Source of the DNA: Sphingosinicella sp041916975
GTDB lineage: Bacteria > Pseudomonadota > Alphaproteobacteria > Sphingomonadales > Sphingomonadaceae
Length of the DNA: 64,000 nt
Assembly: GCF_041916975.1 (NCBI RefSeq)
Contig: NZ_JAYRYK010000001.1
Span: 3,906,001 to 3,970,000 of the forward strand
Reading direction: 5' to 3'
Shown: one piece after another, positions 1 through 7,981 of the stretch
Layout of the letters: each line of letters begins with the position of its first letter
Position numbering within the stretch: position 1 is the stretch's first letter
Program-made: the position numbers and the translations under genes
Notes under the pieces: model-generated
Seen by the model: only the letters and a program-made list of their open reading frames with translations
What the model was told of the DNA's origin: nothing
The model's database searches: none

Positions 1-2
1 AA

Positions 3-467
3 GTCGACCGACTAGAGCTTAATCTCAACCTTCTTAAATCGACGTACCCGAACTTGAAACGTCAGAACGGCAATATCGGGTCAATCTCGCTCGCATACGA
101 GAGAGCGCTCTCGCCCAAAACATACATGCGCGTTTCTACGGGAATTAGTCGGCAGAATGCCAAAAGCCCGATATTCTCTAACACCAGCGCTTACGCGGAT
201 GGGCTGCTCAGCCGCGACATTGGAGGGTTTACCATTTATGGAAGGGTTCTGCGCGCACAGACCAAAGCTGATGAAGCGATTTCCCTTTTTGGCGCCCGAC
301 GGAACGATCGCACGTTGGAGTTCGGCGGCGGGATTGTAGCACAGCGATTAAAGTTTCGGGGGATGTCACCGGTTTCGCGTGTAACAAGAACTAAAAATGA
401 TTCTCCTATAGATTTGTATGAATACAAACGATTGAGGTTTGAATTCGCACTGTCTAAAGAGTTTTAG
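3..467 (+). CDS. Slam-type outer-membrane protein (DUF560), C-terminal end only
   Basis: The reading frame is open at the left edge, so this is the last ~154 codons of a larger gene. The residues alternate polar and hydrophobic in the manner of an outer-membrane beta-barrel, with strand-like stretches such as ISLAYERALS, TYMRVSTGISR and RLRFEFALSKEF, and the chain ends in Phe, the usual final residue of BAM-inserted barrels. This matches the barrel of surface lipoprotein assembly modifiers (Slam), which move surface lipoproteins across the outer membrane. The call is reinforced by the next gene, a lipoprotein with a TbpB-like C-terminal barrel, 47 bp downstream on the same strand; that is the usual Slam substrate arrangement. 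The N-terminal TPR part expected of Slam lies outside the window. Base composition is less GC-rich than the rest of the window. A different outer-membrane barrel family cannot be excluded from this fragment. Confidence 0.6.
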   Translation, partial: VDRLELNLNLLKSTYPNLKRQNGNIGSISLAYERALSPKTYMRVSTGISRQNAKSPIFSNTSAYADGLLSRDIGGFTIYGRVLRAQTKADEAISLFGARRNDRTLEFGGGIVAQRLKFRGMSPVSRVTRTKNDSPIDLYEYKRLRFEFALSKEF

Positions 468-514
468 ACATTTCCAAGACGTTACTGACCAGAAACGGCG
501 TATGGGTGGACTGT

Positions 515-1480
515 ATGATACGAAATTCAGCGTTTTTCGCACTGCTCGCCCTTGCAGGTTGTGGCGGCGGCAGTGGAGGTGGCACCGCGCTTCCCGTTAC
601 ACCGGTCCCGCCGCCGCCACCTCCCCCGCCGACATACGCTTCAATCAATGACCCTACCAAGAGCGTGCATTTGGACTTTCTGTCTGGTGCATCAATGATA
701 GGAATAGGTTGGCGAGAGAAAAACAATGAGCCTGCAACAGATTATACGTCTGTATCCGGCGGCGTTCGCCCGCGGGACGGCGAAATATCGCTAAGCTATA
801 ATGCTGAAAAAAAAGAATATAATGTTCAATATCGAGGTGAATCAGCAATTTACTCTGATAAGGACTTGGTCGGAGAGGCTGAAGATGGAAAAAGTTATGA
901 CATATTTGATGAATCTGACCCTGTTAATTGGATAGATAAATATTTTTCTATATACCACGACAAAGATCTTACGCTGACATATATGAACATTGGTATATTT
1001 ACTGTTACAAAACCTAAAAATTATGATAATGGTGATTATGCATTAGAGGTAAATACGCAATATTTTGCTTTCGGTCACAAAACAGAGCAAAATGATATGC
1101 CAAGATCCGGCAAAGGTGCGTACAATTTTGTTGTGGCAAGTACGGCTTATTCTTCGTACGGATTCCATCAATACTTTGGCGATGGCAAGCTAAATGTAGA
1201 CTTTTCGACTGGTGATGTGGTATCAAAATTCGATGTCAAGCTAGGAGCTTGGGCCGAAGGTAATAAGCCGCAAGAGTCTTACGCCTTGAGTTTGGAGGGT
1301 TCGATTTTTGAAGGCAGCAATCGGCTGAACGGTACGATCATCAGTGAGAACTCCTCGCACGCGGGCAATTTTACGGGAAATTTCTTTGGTCCAGCGGCTG
1401 AGGAGGTGGGAGTTACCTTCTTTATGCAGGACGCCAATGGTGGAGGTTTGGTCGGGGCCATTGCAGGAGAGCGGCAGTAA
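515..1480 (+). CDS. TbpB-like surface lipoprotein, probable Slam substrate
   Basis: A 321-residue lipoprotein. A short signal peptide ends in the lipobox LAGC with Cys16 as the lipidation site, followed by a Gly-rich then Pro-rich tether (residues about 17-40) typical of exposed lipoproteins. The body is Tyr/Asn/Gly-rich beta sequence. The C-terminus carries a TbpB/factor-H-binding-protein-like barrel signature: GNFTGNFFGPAAEEVG, then a hydrophobic strand, then GLVGAIAG. Members of this fold bind host or environmental ligands such as transferrin, haem or complement factors; the ligand here is unknown. The ATG at 515 is preferred to the GTG at 506 because it puts the signal peptide directly at the N-terminus. 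The middle of the gene is clearly A+T-rich with codon use unlike the neighbours, which suggests horizontal acquisition. It probably works with the Slam-like barrel protein just upstream. Confidence 0.7.
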   Translation: MIRNSAFFALLALAGCGGGSGGGTALPVTPVPPPPPPPPTYASINDPTKSVHLDFLSGASMIGIGWREKNNEPATDYTSVSGGVRPRDGEISLSYNAEKKEYNVQYRGESAIYSDKDLVGEAEDGKSYDIFDESDPVNWIDKYFSIYHDKDLTLTYMNIGIFTVTKPKNYDNGDYALEVNTQYFAFGHKTEQNDMPRSGKGAYNFVVASTAYSSYGFHQYFGDGKLNVDFSTGDVVSKFDVKLGAWAEGNKPQESYALSLEGSIFEGSNRLNGTIISENSSHAGNFTGNFFGPAAEEVGVTFFMQDANGGGLVGAIAGERQ

Positions 1481-1721
1481 TTCCAGAATAAATATCGAAA
1501 ACGAGTGCACTGATCGCCGCGGCTTTACGTTGAAGTGAAAATTCTTGGTCGGAAGGCGGCGGGCAGAAAATAGTTGCCGTTGCTTAATGTGGTGCAGCTT
1601 GCGTCCTTGGCTGCTCGATGCTGGCCGAGCGCGCACTTGCTCCTTCCAATACCAAATGCGGAAAAATCGGCTGATCCCGACCACCTTCCATAATAGGAAC
1701 ACCTGTGCCTCCCTCCGGCAC
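1481..1721. other. Intergenic spacer without a recognisable gene
   Basis: About 240 bases between the lipoprotein gene and the frame-disrupted HTH gene. Base composition returns here from the A+T-rich patch to the GC-rich background. I see no convincing RNA, repeat or promoter. Confidence 0.4.
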
Positions 1722-2547
1722 ATGACCCAAGCCCCCGCACTCCCTTCGCCCCGCACCGCAACTCAGCGCCACGACGGCTGGACGCCCGAACGCCGGCGCA
1801 TCTTCCTTGAAACCCTCGCTGAATGCGGCACCGTGCAGGATGCCTGCCGCGCTGCAGGCATGAGTCCCGCAAGCGCCTATGCGCTGCGTCAGCGGGCGTC
1901 CGGCGCGCTGTTCGCGCTCGGCTGGGCCGCCGCGCTCCGTCATGCGCGAGCGGCTGGCGGACGAGCTTCTCTCGCGCGCCATGCACGGCTGCACCGAAAC
2001 GGTGGAGCGCGGCGACGCGGTCATCATGCGCCACCGCTTCGACAATCGCCTGTCGATGGCCATGCTCACCCGGCTGGACCGCGAGGCGGAGAAGTTCGAC
2101 GAGGCCGCGCGCACCGTCACCATCGTCGCGGAAGATTTCGAGGCGTTGCTCGAATGCGTTGAGGCGGACGACGCGGAGGCCGAAGCGGCGTTCGTCGCCG
2201 CGCGCCGGCCGCCGCCGTTCGCACCCCCGAAACCCACGCTCGCGGAAACGGAACTCATGCTGGCGCTTGCCGAAGCGGATCGGCTGAAAGCCTATGCCGC
2301 GATGCGCCCCGAAGATATCGACACGTCCGATCTCGATCCGGACGAGTTCGCGGACTGGACGGATGACCAGTGGGAACGCGCCTATCGCAGCGGTCTCGTC
2401 GATGCGGTAGAGCAATCCGATGCCGAGGACGACGACGAGGATGATGAGGACGGCGATGAAGAGGTCGCCGGCGCCGATCGCGGCGAAGCGTCTTGGCATG
2501 TCTCAACTTCGTCAACTTCGCACCGCGATGATCGCCCCGCCCCCTGA
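1722..2547 (+). pseudogene. HTH-type small protein with a frameshift near 1947
   Basis: Two overlapping frames form one plausible protein. Frame A starts at ATG 1722 (MTQAPALPSP...) and contains a helix-turn-helix-like stretch, GTVQDACRAAGMSPASAYAL. At GWAAALRHAR it runs out into low-quality Arg/His-rich sequence. Frame B takes over at ERLADELLSRAMHGCTE and continues to 2547 through an acidic Asp/Glu-rich tail. Joining them at about 1946-1948 by removing one base gives a smooth protein of roughly 274 residues, with frame B codon use matching the genome. The architecture resembles phage-terminase-small-subunit-like HTH proteins seen in sphingomonads (recollection of the family type, not a search). 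It may be a pseudogene, a sequencing error or, less likely, programmed frameshifting: no slippery heptamer is seen. Confidence 0.6.
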
Positions 2548-2559
2548 AATCGCGGGGCG
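2533..2559 (+). terminator. Hairpin around the stop of the frameshifted gene
   Basis: An 8-bp perfect GC stem, CGCCCCGC pairing with GCGGGGCG, with an 11-base loop that holds the TGA stop codon of the upstream gene. No U-tract follows, so if it terminates transcription it is not a canonical intrinsic terminator. Confidence 0.35.
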
Positions 2560-2574
2560 GTGCAAATCGTTGCG

Positions 2575-2602
2575 GGGGACTTCGCCGCCGCCGTGCGTAT
2601 CT
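2575..2602 (+). promoter_or_regulatory. Candidate ECF-type promoter for the sigma-factor operon
   Basis: GGGGACTT at 2575-2582 resembles the GGAACTT -35 element of ECF sigma promoters, and GTATCT at 2597-2602 could be the -10, 14 bases further on. Many ECF genes autoregulate, and this lies directly before the ECF gene. The match is partial and the resulting 5' leader would be very short if translation starts at 2610. Confidence 0.25.
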
Positions 2603-2609
2603 CCTCTCG

Positions 2610-3188
2610 ATGCTGCAGGTGAATAGGGGCGTCGAGCGATCGGACGAGCCCGGGGGGCTCATGGTTGCCGTGCAGAACGGCGACGAGGATGCCTTTCGCC
2701 TGCTGACAAGGCGCCTTTACGGGCCTGCGATCGGCATCGCGACCAAGGTTCTCGGGGACCGCAGCGAGGCGGAGGACGCTGTGCAGGCCGCGCTTGTGAA
2801 GCTGTGGCGGCAGGCGGCGTCGTTCGATGCGGGCAAGGCGAAGGTGGAAACGTGGTTTCGCCGCATCGTCGTCAACGCCTGTATCGACCGGAAGCGGGCG
2901 CTGAGGCCCGTGCAGCCGCTGGAACTGGTGGCGGAGCGGGCGAGCGACGATCCCGATCCGGAGGCGCTTGCCGGGCAGAGCGCCCGCTCGCGGCGGATCG
3001 CGGAGGCGATGGCGCATCTGCCCGCGCGGCAGCGCACCGCCATCGCGCTCTTCTATGGGGAGGGCGCGACGATGAACGAGATTGCCGAGGCGCTGGAGAC
3101 GACGCCGAAGGCGGTGGAAGGACTTCTGGCGCGCGCGCGCGCCGAGCTTGCGGAGCGGCTCCGGCCGCTGGCCGAAGAGGTGATGTGA
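2610..3188 (+). CDS. ECF-family RNA polymerase sigma factor
   Basis: A 192-residue group 4 sigma factor that redirects RNA polymerase to stress promoters. Region 2 covers roughly residues 30-95 with the typical DRSEAEDAVQAALVKLWR and WFRRIVVNACIDRKR segments. Region 4 covers about 130-185, with LPARQRTAIALFYGEGATMNEIA followed by an HTH ending in VEGLLARARAEL. The start at 2610 is kept because the SDE motif and LMVAVQNGD that follow are typical of sigma-70 region 2 N-termini; ATG 2661 is an alternative. The stop codon overlaps the start of the next gene (TGATG), so the anti-sigma factor is probably translationally coupled. The regulon cannot be deduced. Confidence 0.9.
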   Translation: MLQVNRGVERSDEPGGLMVAVQNGDEDAFRLLTRRLYGPAIGIATKVLGDRSEAEDAVQAALVKLWRQAASFDAGKAKVETWFRRIVVNACIDRKRALRPVQPLELVAERASDDPDPEALAGQSARSRRIAEAMAHLPARQRTAIALFYGEGATMNEIAEALETTPKAVEGLLARARAELAERLRPLAEEVM

Positions 3189-3670
3189 TGGAACGGGGAA
3201 GAGTGATCGAGATCATCGAGGCTTACGGCGGTTCTCCCGCCGCTTGGCCCGAGGATGAACGCGCGGCGGCGGAACGGCTTGCCATGTCGGATTCGGCACT
3301 CATCGCCATGATGAACGATGCGCGGAGCGTGGATCGCCTGCTCAGGGACTGGGCGTGCGAGCTTGTCCCGGCGAGCGATGCCGACGCCGATGCCGCCGCG
3401 GACCGCGCGCTGGCGGAGGCTTACCGGTCTGGTGCGCCGCGCCGCTGGTGGATGCGCGCCGCGTTCGGCGGGGCGATTGCCGCGTCGCTGGCGATCGGCG
3501 GGGTGCTCTTGTCGCGGCCCGACGCCGTGCCCGGCCCCGCGCCGGTGGCACAGCCGAAGGTGCAGGTCGCGCTCGGCGATCTTTCTGGAGAAGACGCCCA
3601 GGCGGCGCATGACATGCTTGTGTGGGGGAACGTGTTCACGCCCACCCCCGAAGAGGAGATGGTGTTATGA
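3188..3670 (+). CDS. Probable membrane anti-sigma factor
   Basis: A 160-residue protein that begins in the TGATG overlap with the ECF sigma gene. The N-terminal ~85 residues are charged and helical, as expected for a sigma-binding cytoplasmic domain. A single transmembrane segment follows at about residues 93-110 (FGGAIAASLAIGGVLL), then a ~50-residue periplasmic tail. There is no HxxxCxxC zinc motif, so it is not a ZAS-type redox sensor. The gene's position between the sigma gene and a Spy-like periplasmic protein, with 4-bp overlaps on both sides, is the main reason for the call. By analogy with CnrYXH-like systems it would hold the sigma factor at the inner membrane until a periplasmic signal releases it. 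Sequence similarity to known anti-sigma families is weak. Confidence 0.65.
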   Translation: MERGRVIEIIEAYGGSPAAWPEDERAAAERLAMSDSALIAMMNDARSVDRLLRDWACELVPASDADADAAADRALAEAYRSGAPRRWWMRAAFGGAIAASLAIGGVLLSRPDAVPGPAPVAQPKVQVALGDLSGEDAQAAHDMLVWGNVFTPTPEEEMVL

Positions 3671-4281
3671 AAATGGCGTTTGCAGGCGTGATGCTCGCTG
3701 TCGCCATGTTGGGCGCGACGGCTGCGTCTGCGGGCGACGACCCGCGCGGGCAGCGACAGACCAGGCTGGAATGGAAGGCGCCGTTCGCGGACATGTCCCC
3801 GCAGGGCGCGGCGATCATCGCCGAAGCGATGCAGGCGCAGCGCATCCCCTCGAACGCGGAGGAGGTTCGCAAGGCGCGGCAGAAGGTGCTTGATCTGATC
3901 TCGGCGGAAAGGCTGGATATCGAGGCGATCCGCAGGGCACAGGCGGAGGAGCGCGCACTCGCGATCAAGGAACACGCCCGCGCGCAGGAAAAGATGCTGA
4001 AGGCTTACCAGCGCCTCTCGCTGCAGGATCGGCGCGCGTTCGCCGAAGGGATGCGCGAGCAGGAGGAGCGCATGATGCAGCACCTCGCCCGCGCCCGCGA
4101 GCGGATGAAGGACGCGCAGGAGCGAAGCCGCTTGGATGCGGATCGCATGAAGCGCGAGATGGAAAAGATGCGCAAGGAGATGCTGCGCAATGCCAAGGAA
4201 ACCGGCGGCCTCTGGATCGTGATCCCGCCGGTTCCTCCAGCTACGCCGCCCGAACCGGTCGATCCCGACCGCAACGGTTGA
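3667..4281 (+). CDS. Periplasmic Spy/CpxP-like sensor or chaperone
   Basis: A 204-residue secreted protein. ATG 3667 overlaps the stop of the anti-sigma gene (ATGA) and gives a clean signal peptide ending at AASA. The rest is almost entirely charged alpha-helix, rich in Arg, Glu, Met and Gln, with long coiled-coil-like runs such as RAFAEGMREQEERMMQHLAR, and a Pro-rich tail. This is the pattern of the Spy/CpxP/CnrX group (heavy-metal sensing or periplasmic chaperones), which regularly sit next to ECF sigma and anti-sigma genes. It is probably the signal-perceiving part of the operon, binding metal or misfolded protein and relaying to the anti-sigma factor. No His-rich metal site is visible, so a metal ligand is not demonstrated; the Met content is notable. 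Confidence 0.6.
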   Translation: MKMAFAGVMLAVAMLGATAASAGDDPRGQRQTRLEWKAPFADMSPQGAAIIAEAMQAQRIPSNAEEVRKARQKVLDLISAERLDIEAIRRAQAEERALAIKEHARAQEKMLKAYQRLSLQDRRAFAEGMREQEERMMQHLARARERMKDAQERSRLDADRMKREMEKMRKEMLRNAKETGGLWIVIPPVPPATPPEPVDPDRNG

Positions 4282-4285
4282 TTGT

Positions 4286-5155
4286 TTAGCGCCGCCAGCC
4301 CGTCTGGCGTTCGACCTCGGTCCAGAGAGCCTCGGCGAGCCGGGCCGTTACGGGTCCGGGCGTGCCGTCACCGATCCGGTTGCCGTCGATGCTGACGATC
4401 GGAAGGCAGGGCGCGGTCGTCGAGGTCAGGAACGCCTCGGCGGCGTCCAGCGCGTCGGCGGTGGTGAACGGCGCTTCCTCGACCCGGAACTGGTGCTCGC
4501 GGGCGAGCGCGAGCAGCGTGCCGCGCATCACGCCGTGCAGGATGTTTTCGGATGCCGGGTAGGTGACGATGGTGCCGTCCTTGCGAACGATCCAGGCGTT
4601 GGTGGAGGAGCCTTCGGTGACGGTGCCGTCCGGGTCCACGAACCACGCCTCGAAGGCCTTGGCTTCACGGGCCGATTGTTTCGCGAGCACGTTCGGCAGC
4701 AGCGCGATCGATTTGATATCGCGGCGCTGCCAGCGGATTTCGGGGTGGGTGATTACGGAAATGCCGGTTTTCTGCTGCGCGACCCGTACCCGGAAATCGA
4801 ATGGCCGGGCGGTCATCACCAGCGTCGGCACGGCATCGGCGGGGAAGGGGTGGTCGCGCCGCGCCGCGCCGCGTGTCGCCTGCACATACAGCAGGCCGTC
4901 GCGAATCCGGTTCGCGGCAAGCACGCGGCGGGCAACGATGGAAAGCGCCGCGTCGCTCATCGGCGCTGCGATCGAAAGTTCCCGAAGGCTGCGGCCGAGC
5001 CGCGCGACGTGCTGCGGCCAGTCGAGCATCCGGCCGTTCAGAACCGCCGCGACCTCGTAGACGCCGTCGGCGAACTGGAAGCCGCGGTCCTCGATGTGAA
5101 CCGTGGCATCGGCGAGCGGAACGAGACGACCGTTGACGTAGGCGAGGCGGGACAT
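4286..5155 (-). CDS. dat: D-amino-acid transaminase (class IV PLP enzyme)
   Basis: A 289-residue fold-type IV aminotransferase. The PLP lysine is Lys148 in RRDIKSIALLPNVLAK, the typical context of D-alanine aminotransferase. EGSSTNAWIV (about 181-190) is the phosphate-binding and cofactor-side segment, and the N-terminal FADGVYE matches the D-AAT group. The enzyme would interconvert D-amino acids with 2-oxo acids and so supply D-Glu or D-Ala for peptidoglycan or recycle D-amino acids. The ATG at 5155 is used; an upstream extension in frame reads as non-conserved sequence. The gene is divergent from the photolyase gene, with 85 bp between the starts. Branched-chain aminotransferase is the main alternative but is less likely given the length and motifs. 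Confidence 0.85.
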   Translation of the reverse strand: MSRLAYVNGRLVPLADATVHIEDRGFQFADGVYEVAAVLNGRMLDWPQHVARLGRSLRELSIAAPMSDAALSIVARRVLAANRIRDGLLYVQATRGAARRDHPFPADAVPTLVMTARPFDFRVRVAQQKTGISVITHPEIRWQRRDIKSIALLPNVLAKQSAREAKAFEAWFVDPDGTVTEGSSTNAWIVRKDGTIVTYPASENILHGVMRGTLLALAREHQFRVEEAPFTTADALDAAEAFLTSTTAPCLPIVSIDGNRIGDGTPGPVTARLAEALWTEVERQTGWRR

Positions 5156-5240
5156 TCTATCGTTATGACTCCGGGGCGTTTTTCGAGCTTGTGAGTAGTG
5201 GCCGGGGCAGGGAAGAACAAGCGGCGATGAAGGGAAAAGC

Positions 5241-6611
5241 ATGACCGGTGCGATCGTCTGGCTGCGCGAGGATCTCCGACTCGCCGACCAGCCCGCCTTT
5301 GCCGCGGCGGCGCGGGAAGGCGGTGTGATCCCCGTCTACGTCCTCGACGACGAAACACCACGTCACCGCCGGATCGGCAGTGCGCAGCGCTGGTGGCTGC
5401 ACCACAGCCTTGCCAGCCTCGATGCCGATCTCCGCAAGCGCGGCTCCCGCCTCATCCTGCGCCGTGGCGTCGCGGCGGACGTGCTCGCCGATCTCGTCGC
5501 CGAAACCGGCGCTGAGCGCGTTCACGCGCTCCGCCACTACGCGCCGTGGTGGCGCAATGCCGAGCGTGCGCTCGGCGCAAAAATCGATCTCGTCCTCCAC
5601 GACGGCGTCTGTCTGCTGCCGCCGGGTGAAGTGCGGACAGGGGCGGGCGATCTCTACAAGATCTTCACGCCCTTCTGGCGTGCGCTGCGCGACCGGATGC
5701 CGCCCGCCGCATCGATCCCCGCACCCGAACGCCTCACGACACCGGAAGCTTGGCCCGAGTCCGACGCGCTGGAGGACTGGGCGCTGCTGCCCACACGCCC
5801 GGACTGGGCAGGCGGCTTCGATGTCTGGATGCCCGGAGAAGCCGGCGCAAACGCGCGGCTGGAGACGTTCCTGCCGAATGTCGCTGCCTACGATGCCACA
5901 CGGAACCTGCCGTCGGAGGAAGGCGTCTCGTACCTGTCGCCGCACCTGCATTTCGGCGAGATTTCCGTCGCCGAAGTCTGGCGCCGCGCCGCCGCCCGGC
6001 CCGGCGCGGAACCGTTTCTGCGCGAGCTAGCGTGGCGCGACTATGCGCAGAACGTCATTCTCGCCCGCCCGGACTACGGCAAGGCGAACGGTCTGCCGGC
6101 GTTCGACCCTTTCCCCTGGCGCGACATGGCGGACCCCGATGTCGCCGCGGATTTCCGCGCATGGTGCCGGGGTGAAACCGGCTATCCGATCGTCGACGCA
6201 GGGATGCGCGAGCTTTGGGCGACGGGGTGGATGCACAACCGCGTGCGGATGATCGCCGCCAGCTTCCTCGTGAAGCATCTGCTCATCGACTGGCGCGAAG
6301 GCGAGCGTTGGTTCTGGGATACGCTCGTCGATGCGGATTACGGCAGCAACAGCGTCAACTGGCAGTGGACGGCGGGCACGGGCATCGATGCGAACATGTT
6401 CGTGCGCATCATGGCGCCGCTCACCCAGTCCGAAAAGTTCGGCGCGGCGGACTATATCCGCCGCTGGGTGCCGGAACTCTCGGGCCTTGGCGATGCCGTG
6501 ATCCATGATCCGGACGAGCACAACGTCCGCCCCGCCGCCTATCCCGAAAAGCGCATCGGACACCGCGCTGCGCGGGAACGTGCGCTCGCTGCCCTCTCCA
6601 CGATTCGCTAG
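5241..6611 (+). CDS. phrB: Deoxyribodipyrimidine photo-lyase (class I)
   Basis: A 456-residue DNA photolyase that uses blue light and FADH- to split cyclobutane pyrimidine dimers. The N-terminal alpha/beta antenna domain starts at IVWLREDLRLADQPAF. The C-terminal FAD domain has the signature set: ELAWRDYAQNVI, GYPIVDAGMRELWATGWMHN, WRVRMIAASFLVKHLLIDW-like, and NWQWTAGTGIDA with the tryptophans used in electron transfer. Length is normal for class I. A cyclopropane synthase gene follows 50 bp downstream on the same strand. Confidence 0.95.
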   Translation: MTGAIVWLREDLRLADQPAFAAAAREGGVIPVYVLDDETPRHRRIGSAQRWWLHHSLASLDADLRKRGSRLILRRGVAADVLADLVAETGAERVHALRHYAPWWRNAERALGAKIDLVLHDGVCLLPPGEVRTGAGDLYKIFTPFWRALRDRMPPAASIPAPERLTTPEAWPESDALEDWALLPTRPDWAGGFDVWMPGEAGANARLETFLPNVAAYDATRNLPSEEGVSYLSPHLHFGEISVAEVWRRAAARPGAEPFLRELAWRDYAQNVILARPDYGKANGLPAFDPFPWRDMADPDVAADFRAWCRGETGYPIVDAGMRELWATGWMHNRVRMIAASFLVKHLLIDWREGERWFWDTLVDADYGSNSVNWQWTAGTGIDANMFVRIMAPLTQSEKFGAADYIRRWVPELSGLGDAVIHDPDEHNVRPAAYPEKRIGHRAARERALAALSTIR

Positions 6612-6661
6612 GCTTTGAATTCGCTTGGAAATGCCGCATACTCACCGCTTGGGAGAGGCGG

Positions 6662-7924
6662 ATGGCAACACATCCGGAAACACGCGGCGCGCATGTCGTC
6701 GAAGCGGACCGCCGGTTCTGGATCGGCGGTGTTCCTGCACGATTGTTCGCCGGCAGCCGCCAACGCCTCATCGAACGCGTCGACGCAGGGCTTGCTCGTG
6801 GCACGCTGATGCTTGTCGAACCGGATGGCCGCGTGCAGCGTCTCGGCGGCCGCGCGCCGGGTCCGCAGGCCGAGCTTCGCCTCAGCAACTGGCGTCCGTT
6901 CCTGCGGCTTGCGGCGGGCGGCTCGGCGGGCTGGGCGCGGGCGTATTTCGATGGGGACTGGACCAGCCCCGACGTGCCCGCTTTCTTCGAAATCATGATG
7001 CTGAACCGGCGCGAGCTTGGCCGCACCGGACGGGGCGCGCTTCCGGGGCGCCTCTTCAACCGCCTGATGCGTGCGCTGCAGGCGAACACGCTGACCGGCG
7101 CGCGCCGCAACATCCAGTTCCATTACGATCTCGGCAACGATTTCTACGCCGCCTGGCTCGACGAGACGATGACCTACTCGTCGGCGATCTTCGGAGCCTC
7201 CGAAGAACCGCTCGCCGAAGCCCAGCGCCGCAAGGTGCGCGTGCTGCTCGACCGGCTGGAAATGAAGCCGGGCCAGCGCCTGCTGGAAATCGGCTGCGGC
7301 TGGGGCGGCCTCGCCGAGATCGCCGCGAAGGAATACGGCGTCCACGTCACCGGCATCACGCTCAGCCGCGAACAGCTCGAATACGGTCGGCAGCGCATGG
7401 CTGCTGCGGGGCTTTCAGACCGCGTCGACCTGCGCATCGCCGACTACCGCGAGGATATCGGCCGTTTCGACCACATGGCATCGGTGGAGATGTTCGAGGC
7501 GGTTGGAGCGCGCTACTGGAAGACCTTCATGCGTTCCGCCTACCGCGCCCTGAAACCGGGCGGGCGGGCCGCAATGCAGGTGATCACCATCGACGAGGCG
7601 GTGTTTCCTGCCTACCGCTCCGGCGCGGACTTCATCCAGACCTACATCTTCCCCGGCGGCATCTTGCCGAGCGAACCACGCTTGCGGACGTCGGTGGAAA
7701 ACGCGGGCTTCCGGTGGGAGCGCGCGGAAGCGTTCGGGCAGCACTATGCCGAAACGCTGCGCCAATGGCGCGTTCGTTATGATGCTGCACGGCAGGAAGG
7801 GCGCCTCCCGCCCGGGTTCGACGCCGCCTTCGATACCATCTGGCGCTACTACCTGATGTATTGCGAAGGCGGCTTTCGTTCGGGCGGAATCGACGTCGTG
7901 CAGGCGCTTCTCGTCCGGCCCTGA
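6662..7924 (+). CDS. cfa: Cyclopropane-fatty-acyl-phospholipid synthase
   Basis: A 420-residue SAM-dependent methyltransferase that adds a methylene bridge to unsaturated acyl chains of membrane phospholipids, a stress and stationary-phase modification. Visible are HYDLGNDFYAAWLDETMTYS (about 154-173), the SAM-binding motif LLEIGCGWGGLAEIA (about 207-221) and GITLSREQLEYG, and the C-terminal YCEGGFRSGGIDVVQ. A purine-rich GGGAGAGGCGG directly precedes the ATG. Pairing with a photolyase is common in proteobacteria, often under stress sigma factors, but no such promoter could be assigned here. Confidence 0.95.
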   Translation: MATHPETRGAHVVEADRRFWIGGVPARLFAGSRQRLIERVDAGLARGTLMLVEPDGRVQRLGGRAPGPQAELRLSNWRPFLRLAAGGSAGWARAYFDGDWTSPDVPAFFEIMMLNRRELGRTGRGALPGRLFNRLMRALQANTLTGARRNIQFHYDLGNDFYAAWLDETMTYSSAIFGASEEPLAEAQRRKVRVLLDRLEMKPGQRLLEIGCGWGGLAEIAAKEYGVHVTGITLSREQLEYGRQRMAAAGLSDRVDLRIADYREDIGRFDHMASVEMFEAVGARYWKTFMRSAYRALKPGGRAAMQVITIDEAVFPAYRSGADFIQTYIFPGGILPSEPRLRTSVENAGFRWERAEAFGQHYAETLRQWRVRYDAARQEGRLPPGFDAAFDTIWRYYLMYCEGGFRSGGIDVVQALLVRP

Positions 7925-7981
7925 AAGCGCATTCCAAATAGGGAAAGTCGTGGGACGTGAAAGCCTGCTCTTTGAAAAGGA

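Noticed and set aside
1930..1960. Programmed ribosomal frameshift in the HTH gene
   Set aside because: No X-XXY-YYZ slippery heptamer or downstream pseudoknot seen; an indel is simpler.
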